Shown: piece by piece, positions 1 through 8,753 of the stretch | How positions within the stretch are numbered: the stretch's first letter is position 1 | Layout: each line of letters opens with the position of its first letter | Source of the DNA: Komagataeibacter diospyri | GTDB lineage: Bacteria > Pseudomonadota > Alphaproteobacteria > Acetobacterales > Acetobacteraceae | Length of the DNA: 64,000 nt | NCBI RefSeq assembly: GCF_006538165.1 | Contig: NZ_BDLU01000050.1 | Location: 1 to 64,000, forward strand | Direction: 5' to 3' | The notes under the pieces: model-generated | Database searches by the model: none | Told to the model about the DNA's origin: nothing | Seen by the model: the letters and a program-made list of their open reading frames with translations, nothing else | Translations under genes and position numbers: made by a program

Positions 1-75
1 TCCGTCAGTATGAAGCGATCCATATGGTCTTTGAAACACATCATGGCCCTTTAGAAAACTCAATTCCCAACAGCC

Positions 76-112
76 CCTGAAAAAAGATGGCACCAAAAAA
101 ACCTTTATTCCT
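76..112. repeat. Partial copy of the dispersed palindromic intergenic element
   Basis: The motif GGCACCAAAAAAACCTTTAT, preceded by TGAAAAAAGAT, matches the right-hand end of the roughly 80-bp element seen elsewhere in the window (best copies at 44468-44547, 45410-45488 and 57018-57101). It lies just beyond the stop codon of the GT39 gene. The left half is degenerate. Nothing else is recognisable in bases 1-120. Confidence 0.45.
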
Positions 113-120
113 TTTTTCTT

Positions 121-1788
121 TTACGGCGCAGCCGGTGGGACGACAGCATACAGTCCGATTTCCAGATGTTTACCCGTTGAATAATTCAGCCCCGTCTGCT
201 GCCCCAGTTCATGCACATCCAGACCGTTTTCCATGATGCGGGCACCAAAAGCCGCCAGATCCTGCGTTCCCACCAGGGCCATGCCACATTTGGGGTTCTG
301 CTGCAGAAAATCTGCCGCAGCCGTGGCGTTAATCAGGCGCGTATCCTGACCCAGCAGGAACACGAGACTGGGTTCCGAATCTGATGTCGAAGCCACAATG
401 GTCCGCGCGCAGGGACGGTGCGCATCCACCAGTGCCGCAAGGCGGGGACTGAGCCAGATGGTCTGTAACCGTGGAATGACGGTCGTAAACAGCCCGACAT
501 GGATGATGATGGCCGCCGCCACCGCCGCCATGGCCGCGCGTAGTGCGTCCCGGTGCAAAATCAGGTAACCCGACAGGCCCAGAAGCGGCAGCACACCCGC
601 AGGCACCAGCATGGCAGCAGGGGAAACCATGCCTTCCATGCGCCACAGCAGCACCGGCCCCGCAAACGCAAGGACCGACCCGACCGTGAACCAGACCAGC
701 CCATAGGCCGCAAGCAGGCTGCGCGCCCATATCGCCCGTGGCCATTCCCAGTTTGTGGGAAAGGAAACGATCGCCGCCGCCGTCAGGATGGCAATAGCTG
801 GATAGGTCGGCAGCACGTAATGCGGCAGCTTGGTTGCAATGGCTTCAAACACCAGCCAGTGCGGCACGATCCAGCACAGCAGGTAACGGACATGCGGCTG
901 GAACCGGCGCTCCCATATGAAAGGCAGGCTCATGGCTGCAAAAACCGACCCCGGCCAGAAGGCAATGGCAAATACTACCAGATGATAGCCCGGCGGCAGG
1001 CCATGCGTTTCCTGCCCGCTGGCGACTTTACCCAGAAAATTGCGCCCGACCGCCCGTGAAAAGAAATCACCATGGCTTATGACCCCGATGGCGATGCACC
1101 ACGGCAGCACGATGGCCAGCATGACCAGCCAGCCCCATGCAGGTCGCAACCGTTTCCACCAGTCAACGCGCCGTTCCACCAGCGCCAGCGCAAGTGGTGT
1201 GCCAAGCCCCGGGATCAGGATGACCGGCCCCTTGAGCATCAGCCCGCACCCCAGCGCGATCCAGTACAGCAGGGCGGCGGCAAGCGGGGTAGCAAGATCA
1301 CGTTCGCGGTCCAGATACGCACGCAGCAGCCCACATTGCGCCAGCAACACAAACAGCAGCAGGGTCGTATCAATGGTGGCCATCCGGCCTTCGGCCGTCA
1401 TCAGCACCGATACCGCCAGCAGCCCTGCCGCCAGCAGGCCGCACATGGGACCGAACAGGGCCGCGCCAATCCACGCCGTCAGCACGGCAGAACCGGTCAC
1501 CGCCAGAAGGGAAGGAATACGATAGGGCCAGACCGCGTGCGTGCCCTGCATGCCCGTCAGGCGGACAGCGGCAGCTTCAAGCCAGTATATGCCCGCAGGC
1601 TGAAGATAACGTGGCTGATCCAGAAACCGGACATCGACATAATTGCCGCTGTGCAGCATCTGTGCCGTGGCTTCCATATAACGCGGTTCATCACGATCCA
1701 GCGGAGGAAGCGACGCACGTCCTGGCAGGAACAGGACAAATACGGACAGCGCCACAAAGATATAGTGACGCAACGTCAGACGCGTCAT
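121..1788 (-). CDS. GT39 (ArnT/PMT-like) membrane glycosyltransferase
   Basis: About 555-aa polytopic membrane protein. Residues 31-37 read DRDEPRY, the acidic loop between the first membrane helices that carries the catalytic Asp/Glu in GT-C enzymes such as ArnT, which move a sugar from an undecaprenyl-phosphate carrier to lipid A or a similar periplasmic acceptor. About ten further hydrophobic segments follow, and the length matches ArnT (about 550 aa). The ATG at 1788 is preferred to the GTG at 1794 because AGGGA lies 8 nt before it. It sits 13 bp after a GT2 gene on the same strand, the usual partner that makes the lipid-linked sugar, so the pair probably works on one envelope glycan. The sugar and acceptor cannot be read from the sequence; the rest of the arn pathway is not here. 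Confidence 0.85.
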   Translation of the reverse strand: MTRLTLRHYIFVALSVFVLFLPGRASLPPLDRDEPRYMEATAQMLHSGNYVDVRFLDQPRYLQPAGIYWLEAAAVRLTGMQGTHAVWPYRIPSLLAVTGSAVLTAWIGAALFGPMCGLLAAGLLAVSVLMTAEGRMATIDTTLLLFVLLAQCGLLRAYLDRERDLATPLAAALLYWIALGCGLMLKGPVILIPGLGTPLALALVERRVDWWKRLRPAWGWLVMLAIVLPWCIAIGVISHGDFFSRAVGRNFLGKVASGQETHGLPPGYHLVVFAIAFWPGSVFAAMSLPFIWERRFQPHVRYLLCWIVPHWLVFEAIATKLPHYVLPTYPAIAILTAAAIVSFPTNWEWPRAIWARSLLAAYGLVWFTVGSVLAFAGPVLLWRMEGMVSPAAMLVPAGVLPLLGLSGYLILHRDALRAAMAAVAAAIIIHVGLFTTVIPRLQTIWLSPRLAALVDAHRPCARTIVASTSDSEPSLVFLLGQDTRLINATAAADFLQQNPKCGMALVGTQDLAAFGARIMENGLDVHELGQQTGLNYSTGKHLEIGLYAVVPPAAP

Positions 1789-1801
1789 GGGCACGGTCCC
1801 T

Positions 1802-2551
1802 TCAGCGTTCGATAACGCGTTTCGGTATCCTGGCGCGGTTGTTAAGCCACATTACACCCAATATGTCCCGAATGCCGACAATGGCCCGGTTAAGATTGGT
1901 ATATTTGGAAGACCCATGCAGCCGGTTGCGGTGATGGACCGAAAAACAGGCCAGCGGCACACCCCGCCTGCCCATAAGGGCGGGCAGGAAGCGATGCAGT
2001 CCCTCAAACTGGGGCAGACCAAGGAAATCCTCGCGCCGGAACGCCTTCAGCGACGCCCCCGTATCGGGGCAGCCATCATCAAGCAGGCGACGGCGCAGGG
2101 CATTTGCAAAACGCGAAGCCAGCCTGCGTGACATGGTATCACGCCGCTTGGTCCGCACGCCTACGACCAGCGGGGCGCGCCCTTTTGCCGTGCGGCCCAT
2201 TTCCAGCATGGGAATGAAATCAGCGGGATTATCCTGCCCGTCACCGTCCAGCAGGATCACCCATTCACCCCGTGCGGCTTCAACACCGGTACGCAGGCCA
2301 GCGGATTTTCCGTAAACCGTATCATGACTGATGATACGCAGGCCAGGCAGGATACCGTCGCGCCTTACGGCTTCAAGCGCCACCACGGTATCATCCGTGC
2401 TGCCATCATCAACGAAGATGACTTCAGCCCTGGGCAACTGACCAAGGACAGCAGATATTTCCTGACACAGGGGACGAATGTTCGGTCCCTCGTTCAGTAC
2501 TGCCGCGATAATGGAGACAACGGGGCGTTCGTCCACCCCATTACCTGACAT
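1802..2551 (-). CDS. GT2 family glycosyltransferase (dolichol-phosphate-mannose synthase/ArnC-like)
   Basis: About 249 aa. The N-terminal GT-A fold shows VVSIIAAVLNEG, then VDDGSTDDT (nucleotide binding) near residue 50 and LLDGDGQDNP (DxD-type metal/donor motif) near residue 100, followed by RxDTMSRRLASRFANALRRR typical of DPM1/ArnC-like enzymes. The two C-terminal membrane helices present in ArnC are absent, so this is a soluble or peripheral form that would transfer a sugar from a nucleotide donor to a polyprenyl phosphate. It is followed on the same strand by the GT39 gene, which would use that lipid-linked sugar. The start is uncertain: a TTG at 2566 in frame would add five residues, and neither has a clear ribosome site. 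It lies directly after the ATP synthase F0 genes but is probably functionally unrelated. Confidence 0.85.
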   Translation of the reverse strand: MSGNGVDERPVVSIIAAVLNEGPNIRPLCQEISAVLGQLPRAEVIFVDDGSTDDTVVALEAVRRDGILPGLRIISHDTVYGKSAGLRTGVEAARGEWVILLDGDGQDNPADFIPMLEMGRTAKGRAPLVVGVRTKRRDTMSRRLASRFANALRRRLLDDGCPDTGASLKAFRREDFLGLPQFEGLHRFLPALMGRRGVPLACFSVHHRNRLHGSSKYTNLNRAIVGIRDILGVMWLNNRARIPKRVIER

Positions 2552-2572
2552 GCCGGTTGTCACCAATGGTGA

Positions 2573-3067
2573 TCAGGCAGCGCGCTGGGACAGGGCCGTC
2601 GGCAGGTCACCGATAGACTTGTCAATAATCTTGCCGTCCGCATCCGCGGGCAGGCTTGCAGCCAGCGTTTCACGCGTGGCCTGAATGGCGATATCAACAG
2701 CCGTCTCACGGACTTCACGCAGGGCGGAACGTTCTGCCGAAGCAATACGGTCCTTCGCCATCTGTTCACGCCGTGCGGCGATGTCCTCGGCGTCCTTGCG
2801 AGCCTTCAGCGCGATATTGGCCGCTTCACGCAGGGAATGTTCGACCAGTTCCTTGGCTTCGGCCAGTGCCGCTTCGCGGTCACGCGTCGCGTCCTCAAGC
2901 ATCTGCTCGGCTTCACGGCGCAGGCGCGCAGCTTCATCAAGCTCTGCACGGATGCGCTCTGCCCGTCCGTCCAGCGCGCTCACCAGGGGTTTCCACAGTG
3001 AACGTCCGAACAGGACAAAAAACAGGACAAAGGCAACAGCCGACCAGAAACGGGGATCATGAAACAT
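2573..3067 (-). CDS. atpF: F0F1 ATP synthase subunit b
   Basis: 164 aa. A single N-terminal membrane helix (FWSAVAFVLFFVLFGRSLWK, residues 7-26) is followed by a long charged helix rich in Ala, Glu and Arg (LRREAEQMLEDATRDREAAL and onwards), the right-handed coiled coil that forms the peripheral stalk linking F0 subunit a to the F1 head. Length is normal for an alphaproteobacterial b subunit. It is the last gene of the F0 set atpI-atpB-atpE-b'-b, all on the minus strand, and lies 30 bp after b'. The F1 genes (atpHAGDC) are not in this window, consistent with the split F0/F1 arrangement of alphaproteobacteria. Confidence 0.96.
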   Translation of the reverse strand: MFHDPRFWSAVAFVLFFVLFGRSLWKPLVSALDGRAERIRAELDEAARLRREAEQMLEDATRDREAALAEAKELVEHSLREAANIALKARKDAEDIAARREQMAKDRIASAERSALREVRETAVDIAIQATRETLAASLPADADGKIIDKSIGDLPTALSQRAA

Positions 3068-3097
3068 GATTATGACCTGTCTGTCTTGGGCAACTGG

Positions 3098-3712
3098 TCA
3101 GAGACCACGTGCTGCCGCAGCAGAACCGACCTTTGCCGTCACAAAATCGGCCGGGGCGGCAATGCCGGATAACTGATGGATCAGCGTTTCCGCCGTCGTT
3201 GTCGAAATCTCACGCACGGATGCCAGCGCCTGTCCGCGTGCCTGGGCAATGCGGGTTTCGGCATCCTGGATTTCCGTCGCCAGACGTGCATTCATTTCCT
3301 CGGTCTGCCGGGCGGCGGCAAGACGCGCCTCCTCGACAACCTTGTCCACATTGGCCTGTGCATCAGCCAGCGCCTTGCGGCGGGCTTCATGCAGGTCGGC
3401 CACTGCTTCATCAGCACGAGTCTTGGCCTTGTGCGCAATCCCGAGATCCGTCTCGATCGTCTGACGACGCAGCGACAGGACCTTTTCCACTTTCGGCAGG
3501 GCCGAACGGCTCAGCAGAAGGTAGAGTACCAGGAAAATGCCAGCGCCCCACACCACCTGTCCGATGACGTAGGGATTACCGAAATCAAGCTGGGGCATGC
3601 CCTCGGCGCGCGCGCCAGGGGCAACCATGGCCATCAGCGGCAGAGCCAGCGCGGACGAGGCCAGAAAAGTACCCGCCCTTCGGATGTTGTCATACATCAC
3701 GGCGCGCGCCAT
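3098..3712 (-). CDS. atpF2: F0F1 ATP synthase subunit b'
   Basis: 204 aa. The core begins at GMPQLDFGNPYVIGQVVWGA (about residue 38), a membrane helix of the b' type, followed by LLLSRSALPKVEKVLSLRRQ and a long Ala/Glu/Arg stalk helix. b and b' form a heterodimeric stalk in photosynthetic bacteria and alphaproteobacteria. The extra N-terminus of about 37 residues looks like a cleavable Sec signal: positively charged MARAVMYDNIRR, a hydrophobic stretch FLASSALALPLMAMV, then GARA-E as a plausible cleavage site. It lies between atpE (17 bp away) and atpF (30 bp away). Assignment is strong; whether the N-terminus is cleaved is inference. Confidence 0.93.
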   Translation of the reverse strand: MARAVMYDNIRRAGTFLASSALALPLMAMVAPGARAEGMPQLDFGNPYVIGQVVWGAGIFLVLYLLLSRSALPKVEKVLSLRRQTIETDLGIAHKAKTRADEAVADLHEARRKALADAQANVDKVVEEARLAAARQTEEMNARLATEIQDAETRIAQARGQALASVREISTTTAETLIHQLSGIAAPADFVTAKVGSAAAARGL

Positions 3713-3728
3713 GTTCGCCTCCAGCGTA

Positions 3729-3953
3729 TCAGACGAACAGGATCAGGAACGCGATCAGAAGCGCATACAGGGCAACGGCTTCCGTCAGGGCGAAGCCCAG
3801 CATGCCGAGACCGAACACGTGCGGGCGCGCGGACGGGTTGCGCGCGATGCTGCTGACCAGCGTGGAGAAAATGTTACCCAGGCCAATGCCAACGCCAGCG
3901 AGGGCGATAACGGCGATACCGGCACCAATTTCACGGGCTGCTGCGATATCCAT
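3729..3953 (-). CDS. atpE: F0F1 ATP synthase subunit c
   Basis: 74 aa, two membrane helices joined by a polar loop ([10 protein letters not shown]). The first helix has the glycine-rich [17 protein letters not shown] pattern that packs the c-ring, and the second carries the proton-binding Glu at residue 58 in [14 protein letters not shown]. No extra polar residues of the sodium type accompany this Glu, so proton coupling is expected. Length is normal for this family. It lies between atpB and b' in the F0 operon. A purple-ATG start with no competing upstream codon makes the ends secure. Confidence 0.97.
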   Translation of the reverse strand: MDIAAAREIGAGIAVIALAGVGIGLGNIFSTLVSSIARNPSARPHVFGLGMLGFALTEAVALYALLIAFLILFV

Positions 3954-4016
3954 GTCTTGTTTTCCTTGTTTCAGACGTTCTGGATTGAAATAGATGGAAG
4001 CGGGTGTTGGAGCCCG

Positions 4017-4766
4017 TTAGTGGGCCACCGCCTCCCTCAGATAGATGCAGGTCAGGATCGCAAACACATAGGCCTGCAAGGCGCCAACCAGCAATTCGAG
4101 TGCCATCAGCGCGATATTGATGACCACGGGACCAACGGCGATGATGTCACCGAAGAAGCCCAGACCGGCCAGCATGATCGTGAAGGCGGCAAACATGTCG
4201 AACATCACGTGACCGGCGACCATGTTGGCAAACAGACGGATCGACAGGCTCACGGGACGCGAAAGAAAGGAAAGGATCTCGATCGGGATCAGCAGCGGGG
4301 CCAGTGCCTTGGGGGCGCCGACGGGCATGAAGTGGGCGAAGAACTTCGCCCCCTGCACCTTGAGCGACACGATGATCGAGAGGCAGAACACCATCAGCGC
4401 CAGCGCCAGCGTCACGGCGATATGGCTGGTGAAGGCGAAGGAAAAAGGCAGCAGGCCAAGATAGTTACCGGCCAGGATGAAGAAGAACAGCGTGAACACG
4501 AACGGGAAGAAGGCCCGGCCTTCCGGGCCAATCGTATCAACCGCCATGTTGTGGATGAAGTCGTAGCACATTTCGGCTGCGGACTGCAGCCGGCCCGGCA
4601 CCACCGCCGCGGGACGCATGCCCACGTACAGGAATGCCAGAACCACAACGGCGGCAACAATCATCATCATGGGGGACTGGCTGAACCGCAGGGATTCGCC
4701 AAGTGCACCCAAAACTGGATGGAGCTCGAACTGACCGAGCGCGTCGATGGATGATCCGGCCGCCAA
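4017..4766 (-). CDS. atpB: F0F1 ATP synthase subunit a
   Basis: 249 aa, multi-spanning membrane protein that forms the proton half-channels against the c-ring. The essential Arg is in LSIRLFANMVAGHVMFDMF, with the family motif PIEILSFLSRPVSLSIRLFA around it, and the last helices show ELLVGALQAYVFAILTCIYL. The reading frame appears to start with TTG at 4766: GGGAAG lies 7 nt upstream and no in-frame ATG precedes the conserved LHPVLG region. It is followed by atpE after 63 bp and preceded by atpI after 12 bp. Confidence 0.96.
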   Translation of the reverse strand: MAAGSSIDALGQFELHPVLGALGESLRFSQSPMMMIVAAVVVLAFLYVGMRPAAVVPGRLQSAAEMCYDFIHNMAVDTIGPEGRAFFPFVFTLFFFILAGNYLGLLPFSFAFTSHIAVTLALALMVFCLSIIVSLKVQGAKFFAHFMPVGAPKALAPLLIPIEILSFLSRPVSLSIRLFANMVAGHVMFDMFAAFTIMLAGLGFFGDIIAVGPVVINIALMALELLVGALQAYVFAILTCIYLREAVAH

Positions 4767-4778
4767 CTTCGTTCTTCC

Positions 4779-5120
4779 CTATATCCGTCCAGAGCCGTTA
4801 TCCGGCCCCTTTGCCTCAGTGTTTATGGCATCGGGCCTGACAAGACGCCAGACATTAAGCACACCTGCCACACCGCCCAGAAGCGAAAAGACGATAAGGA
4901 ACCACGGCTTCGTATGCAGCCAGTGGTCAAGCCCCCAGCCAATCGCAACCCCGACCACAAGTGCCGATACAAGTTCCGTTCCCGACCTGATCACCAGGCC
5001 CAGATCGGACAGTGTCCCACCAGTGTCACGGGCAGCAGGTGCGGGCGGGTTCATGCGCTCGCGGGCTGCTTCCAGTCGCCGGTCGAAGGACTCGTCGGAC
5101 GGGTCGTTATCCTTATCCAC
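4779..5120 (-). CDS. atpI: AtpI family protein (ATP synthase assembly protein I)
   Basis: About 113 aa. The acidic N-terminus is followed by two hydrophobic segments (ELVSALVVGVAIGWGLDHWL and WFLIVFSLLGGVAGVLNVWR), the AtpI/Yfbd-like pattern RSGTELVSALVVGVAIGWGLD. AtpI helps assemble the c-ring or supply divalent cations and is the first gene of the F0 operon. A GTG at 5120 is preferred to the GTG at 5129 because GGGAGG sits 7 nt before it and would abut the upstream GTG. It lies 12 bp before atpB. The region 5121-5243 upstream should hold the F0 promoter, but no clear -35/-10 pair was recognised. Confidence 0.9.
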   Translation of the reverse strand: MDKDNDPSDESFDRRLEAARERMNPPAPAARDTGGTLSDLGLVIRSGTELVSALVVGVAIGWGLDHWLHTKPWFLIVFSLLGGVAGVLNVWRLVRPDAINTEAKGPDNGSGRI

Positions 5121-5182
5121 TTCTCGCACCTCCCAAGGGTGCAGGCGCTAGCTAACGATGCTGCAATAACCTGTCAAGCAAC

Positions 5183-5206
5183 GGGTGGCAAACAAACGTG
5201 CCACCC
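5183..5206. other. Hairpin between the lipoprotein gene and atpI
   Basis: GGGTGGCA and TGCCACCC pair perfectly around an 8-nt loop. On the minus strand this hairpin follows the stop codon of the lipoprotein gene (5244) and precedes atpI, so it may be a terminator, but it has no T tract in that direction. On the plus strand it is followed after seven bases by TTTTTT. Function unclear. Confidence 0.4.
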
Positions 5207-5243
5207 CTGCATCTTTTTTCTGCGTACGGAATCCCGTACGCCC

Positions 5244-6017
5244 TTATTCGCCCGATGAACCGCCGGGAATGACGTCATAACCGGCACTGCCGGGAAACGC
5301 GCCGGGCGGGGGGGCGTCTGTAGGTTCGATATGAATGGCCTGATTGACGTCAGGCCCGATCTCACGCGCGTTGATGGCGGTGCCATGATCACCCGTAACC
5401 CCGGTACCGATCGCATGCAGTGTCGCCCCCGGCCTGAGCCATGCGCCAAGACGGGCGGCGTTCTTTTCCCCCACATACACAACGCTGTGGTCGCGCATGA
5501 TGACCCCCTGCACCTTGCCCTGCATGTCATATAGCGGGGCGAGAATGGTGCCATCCACCGGCACGTCCGGACCGATACTGGGGGAATCAACAGGCGCCGT
5601 GGCGGATACGGGGGGATGCACGTCGGCAATACGGCGCCCGCGTGGGCCATTTACGGCATAGGCACGCACGATCGGCTGGCTGATGCCCTTCAGACCATTG
5701 ACGCTGACCTGCTCACCCGGGCGGGCGATGGCGGGCAGTTCCTCTCCCAGGTCATGGGAAAAGAAAACCTGCGTGCCATCAGCCAGCAGCATGCCGGACA
5801 CCTGCCCCGCCGGGGTCAGGATGTATTGCGCAAGCTGCCCCGTCGTGACGGGCAGCGGGGCCATGTCGAACACCGGTGCCAGCTGCACCGCAGCCGGGGC
5901 GGCTGGCGCGGGCTGTGCGCCCCCCCTGCTGGCGGCATGGGCACAGCCCGCCGTCAGACTGCCAGCCACAAGCACGCCCGCAAGCAGGCGGCAGGAGGAA
6001 CGTCGATGAATGTCCAT
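5244..6017 (-). CDS. Predicted lipoprotein of unknown function
   Basis: 257 aa. The N-terminus is a lipoprotein signal: MDIHRRSSCRLL, hydrophobic AGVLVAGSLTAG, with the lipobox LTAGC placing the lipidated Cys at about residue 25. The mature part starts with a Pro/Ala-rich linker and then shows two similar segments, APVFDMAPLPVTTGQLAQYI and APLYDMQGKVQGVIMRDHSV, each a short beta-rich unit mentioning a V-x-G-x-M pattern (AGQVSGMLLADGTQVFF; GKVQGVIMRDHSVVYV). This suggests an internal duplication of a small beta domain. No catalytic motif recognised. It lies between atpI and purH on the same strand, about 100 bp from purH. Function cannot be assigned. Confidence 0.75.
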   Translation of the reverse strand: MDIHRRSSCRLLAGVLVAGSLTAGCAHAASRGGAQPAPAAPAAVQLAPVFDMAPLPVTTGQLAQYILTPAGQVSGMLLADGTQVFFSHDLGEELPAIARPGEQVSVNGLKGISQPIVRAYAVNGPRGRRIADVHPPVSATAPVDSPSIGPDVPVDGTILAPLYDMQGKVQGVIMRDHSVVYVGEKNAARLGAWLRPGATLHAIGTGVTGDHGTAINAREIGPDVNQAIHIEPTDAPPPGAFPGSAGYDVIPGGSSGE

Positions 6018-6116
6018 GCGGGTACCCGTCTTTCGTCTGTCTTAAACCCCGGCTGTCCACCGGGCATGCCATCTCATGCCATACCCGGCGCACAGGCAAG
6101 GGGCCTTGCTGTGGGA

Positions 6117-7697
6117 TCAGTGCCGGAAATGGCGCATACCTGTGAAGACCATCGCGATGCCTGCCCTGTCGGCGGCGGCAATCACCTCGTCATCACGGAT
6201 GGAGCCACCGGGCTGGATCACGGCGGTCGCCCCTGCGGCAATGGCGGCTTCCAGACCATCGGCAAAGGGGAAGAACGCGTCCGACGCCACGACGCTGCCC
6301 TGTGTCAGCGGATGGTCAAGACCCGCTTCCTTCGCGGCATCAGCGCTTTTGGTTGCGGCGATGCGCGCGGAATCAACGCGGCTCATCTGTCCTGCGCCAA
6401 TCCCCACCGTACTCTGGTCCTTGACGTAAACGATGGCGTTCGACTTTACGTGCTTGGCCACGCGGAAGGCAAAGATCAGGTCCGCCATTTCCGCCGGAGT
6501 CGGCGCACGTTTCGTCACCACCTGCAGCGCGTCGGGCGTGATGCGGCCGTTATCGCGTGTCTGCGCCAGGAAGCCACCGGCCACCGAACGCACCACCACG
6601 CCACCAGCCGCAGGATCGGGCAGCGCACCGGTCAGCAGCAGGCGCAGGTTTTTCTTGCGAGCAAGGATTTCACGCGCTTCGGTGGTCGCGTCGGGGGCAA
6701 CGATCACCTCCGTAAAGATCGCGGCGATGCGCGATGCTGCCTCGGCTTCCAACGTACGGTTGAGTGCCACGATCCCGCCAAAGGCCGAAACCGGATCGCA
6801 CCGCAGCGCCCTGTCCCATGCTTCCGCCTGCGTCGCCGCCACGGCCACGCCACAGGGATTGGCGTGCTTGACGATCACGACAGCCGGGGCATCAAATTCG
6901 GCCACAGCCTCAAACGCCGCATCGGTGTCGTTGATGTTGTTGTAGGACAGGGATTTGCCCTGCACCTGCGTTGCCGTGGCCACGCCGGGACGGGTGGAGC
7001 CGTCGGTATAGAAAGCCGCCTTCTGGTGCGGGTTTTCGCCATAGCGCAGGCTTTCGCGCTTCTCACCCGCCACGATCATGCGGGGCGGCAGTACCTCGCC
7101 TTCCTGTTTTGCGAACCATGCGGCAATCGCGGCGTCATAGCCGGCGGTGCGGGCATAGGCCGCACCGGCCAGTATCTTGCGCTGCACCAGTGTGGTGCCT
7201 CCATTTTCCAGCGCGGTGATGATTTCGCCGTACTGCGCCGGATCGGTCACGATTGCGACATGGGCGTGGTTCTTGGCCGCCGCACGGATCAGGGCCGGGC
7301 CGCCGATGTCGATATTCTCGATGCAGTCCTCCGGTCCCGCGCCGGACGCCACCGTGGCCTCGAACGGGTACAGGTTGACGGCCACAAGGTCGATCGGGGC
7401 GATCCTGTGTTCTTCCATCTGGCTGACATGCGCAGGCAGGTCGCGCCGACCCAGGATGCCACCATGCACCTGCGGCACCAGTGTCTTGACGCGGCCATCA
7501 AGGATTTCCGGAAAACCGGTATGTTCTGACACGTCACGCACCGGGATGCCGGCTTCACGCAGGGTGCGGGCGGAACCACCCGTCGAGAGGATCTCTGCGC
7601 CATGGGCGACAAGGGCACGGGCAAGGTCAAGCAGGCCCTTCTTGTCGGAAACGGAAATCAGGGCACGCCGAACCGGCACGGTCTTCGGGGGGGTCAT
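6117..7697 (-). CDS. purH: Bifunctional AICAR transformylase/IMP cyclohydrolase
   Basis: About 526 aa (E. coli PurH is 529). It carries out the last two steps of de novo IMP synthesis: formyl transfer to AICAR from 10-formyl-THF and ring closure. The N-terminal cyclohydrolase (MGS-like) domain begins [20 protein letters not shown] with [16 protein letters not shown]; the transformylase domain shows [16 protein letters not shown], the Lys-His motif [11 protein letters not shown] and the C-terminal [14 protein letters not shown] plus [13 protein letters not shown]. The ATG at 7697 is preferred to the GTG at 7715, as AAAGGT precedes it. It depends on folate, and the folate genes pabC and pabB lie next to it on the same strand. 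Confidence 0.97.
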   Translation of the reverse strand: MTPPKTVPVRRALISVSDKKGLLDLARALVAHGAEILSTGGSARTLREAGIPVRDVSEHTGFPEILDGRVKTLVPQVHGGILGRRDLPAHVSQMEEHRIAPIDLVAVNLYPFEATVASGAGPEDCIENIDIGGPALIRAAAKNHAHVAIVTDPAQYGEIITALENGGTTLVQRKILAGAAYARTAGYDAAIAAWFAKQEGEVLPPRMIVAGEKRESLRYGENPHQKAAFYTDGSTRPGVATATQVQGKSLSYNNINDTDAAFEAVAEFDAPAVVIVKHANPCGVAVAATQAEAWDRALRCDPVSAFGGIVALNRTLEAEAASRIAAIFTEVIVAPDATTEAREILARKKNLRLLLTGALPDPAAGGVVVRSVAGGFLAQTRDNGRITPDALQVVTKRAPTPAEMADLIFAFRVAKHVKSNAIVYVKDQSTVGIGAGQMSRVDSARIAATKSADAAKEAGLDHPLTQGSVVASDAFFPFADGLEAAIAAGATAVIQPGGSIRDDEVIAAADRAGIAMVFTGMRHFRH

Positions 7698-7810
7698 CAG
7701 CAGGTGACCTTTCACGCAAGCTGGAAATGGGCCAATCCGGGTGGATTAGTCCAACCGCGTGATGCGGGGCAATAAGCGAAATGCCATAACTGCCCCGTCT
7801 GGGGCGGAAA

Positions 7811-8623
7811 TCAGCCCTGACAGCCCGCCTGAAGGGTCGCCAGCAGGTCGGAACGACGGGGAAAGGCAACCCCATCCCACGCTACGGCTTCGCGCACGGA
7901 CAGGCTGTTGAGGGTGAATGCCGCTTCCGCCGTGCCCAGCAGGGCGGGCGAAATACGTCCCTCCCGCACAATCCCTGCATCCACCAGCACCCCACGCGCC
8001 GTTCCGGGCAATGCGCCATCGCTGAGCGGGGGAGTTACGAGCTGCCCGTCAAGACAGGCGACCAGCGTGCTGGCGCTGGTTTCGGCCACGAAACCAGCAT
8101 GATTGAGCAGCACGGCATCATCCGCGCCCCGTGCTGCCGCCTCCATCCGCGCAAGGATGGAGGGCAGGTAATTCAGGCTTTTGATCCGTGACAGGATACT
8201 GTCCGCGTCACGCCTGTGGGACGCGGTGACCAGACGCACCGGGGTCGCGGGCGGCAGGCCGGATGCCGCCGTCAGCAGCAATGTCGGCGTCACCTGCCCG
8301 GGTGGCAGCAGGCCGCGTGGTCCCACCCCACGGGTACAGGTCAGGCGCAATGACCCGGTTTCCAGCCCGCAGGCATCCAGCAGGGCGGCAATGGCCGCCG
8401 TAATGACTATCCGGTCCGGCGGAGGCAGCATGATGGCCGCCGCTCCCTGCGCCAGCCGGTTCATGTGACGGTCGAAATGCCAGACCTGCCCGCCCGCCAC
8501 GCGCATGGTCTCGAACACGCCATCCCCCAGCAGGAACCCCCGGTCCGCCGTGTTCACATATGCGCCGCCTGCAGGCAGTATCCGGCCATTGAGCCATATG
8601 GGCAGAGAAACGGGCGCAGTCAT
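7811..8623 (-). CDS. pabC: Class IV PLP aminotransferase, probable 4-amino-4-deoxychorismate lyase
   Basis: 270 aa with a fold-type IV PLP enzyme pattern: N-terminal TADRGFLLGDGVFETMRV, RHMNRLAQGAA, the PLP Lys in RIKSLNYLPSILARMEA, and the C-terminal NHAGFVAETSASTLVA and LPGTARGVLVD motifs. D-amino-acid and branched-chain aminotransferases of this fold look similar, but the next gene is aminodeoxychorismate synthase (pabB), so release of pyruvate to give p-aminobenzoate is the likely job. It lies between pabB and purH on the same strand; one copy of the palindromic repeat separates it from pabB. Lyase versus aminotransferase specificity cannot be fixed from sequence alone. Confidence 0.85.
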   Translation of the reverse strand: MTAPVSLPIWLNGRILPAGGAYVNTADRGFLLGDGVFETMRVAGGQVWHFDRHMNRLAQGAAAIMLPPPDRIVITAAIAALLDACGLETGSLRLTCTRGVGPRGLLPPGQVTPTLLLTAASGLPPATPVRLVTASHRRDADSILSRIKSLNYLPSILARMEAAARGADDAVLLNHAGFVAETSASTLVACLDGQLVTPPLSDGALPGTARGVLVDAGIVREGRISPALLGTAEAAFTLNSLSVREAVAWDGVAFPRRSDLLATLQAGCQG

Positions 8624-8658
8624 GCAGGATTTCCTTCCGGCCTTGTCAGAACCCGAAA

Positions 8659-8750
8659 ATCAAAAAGCGGTCTTTTGATGAAGCTTGCTTCAAAAAGTTT
8701 CTGGAAATGCCCCGTCTTTTTAAAGAAAGGCAGCACCAAAAAAACTTTTA
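8659..8750. repeat. Dispersed palindromic intergenic element
   Basis: It has the same make-up as the other copies, with some drift: an inner GAAGCTTGCTTC hairpin, a second arm CCCCGTCTTTTTAAAGAAAGG and the end CACCAAAAAAACTTTTA. It fills the gap between the start of pabC and the end of pabB. Confidence 0.7.
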
Positions 8751-8753
8751 TCA

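Noticed and set aside
5616..7529. 637-codon plus-strand open frame
   Set aside because: It lies opposite purH, whose domains and motifs are clear. Long antisense frames are normal in GC-rich genes, and the translation shows no family.
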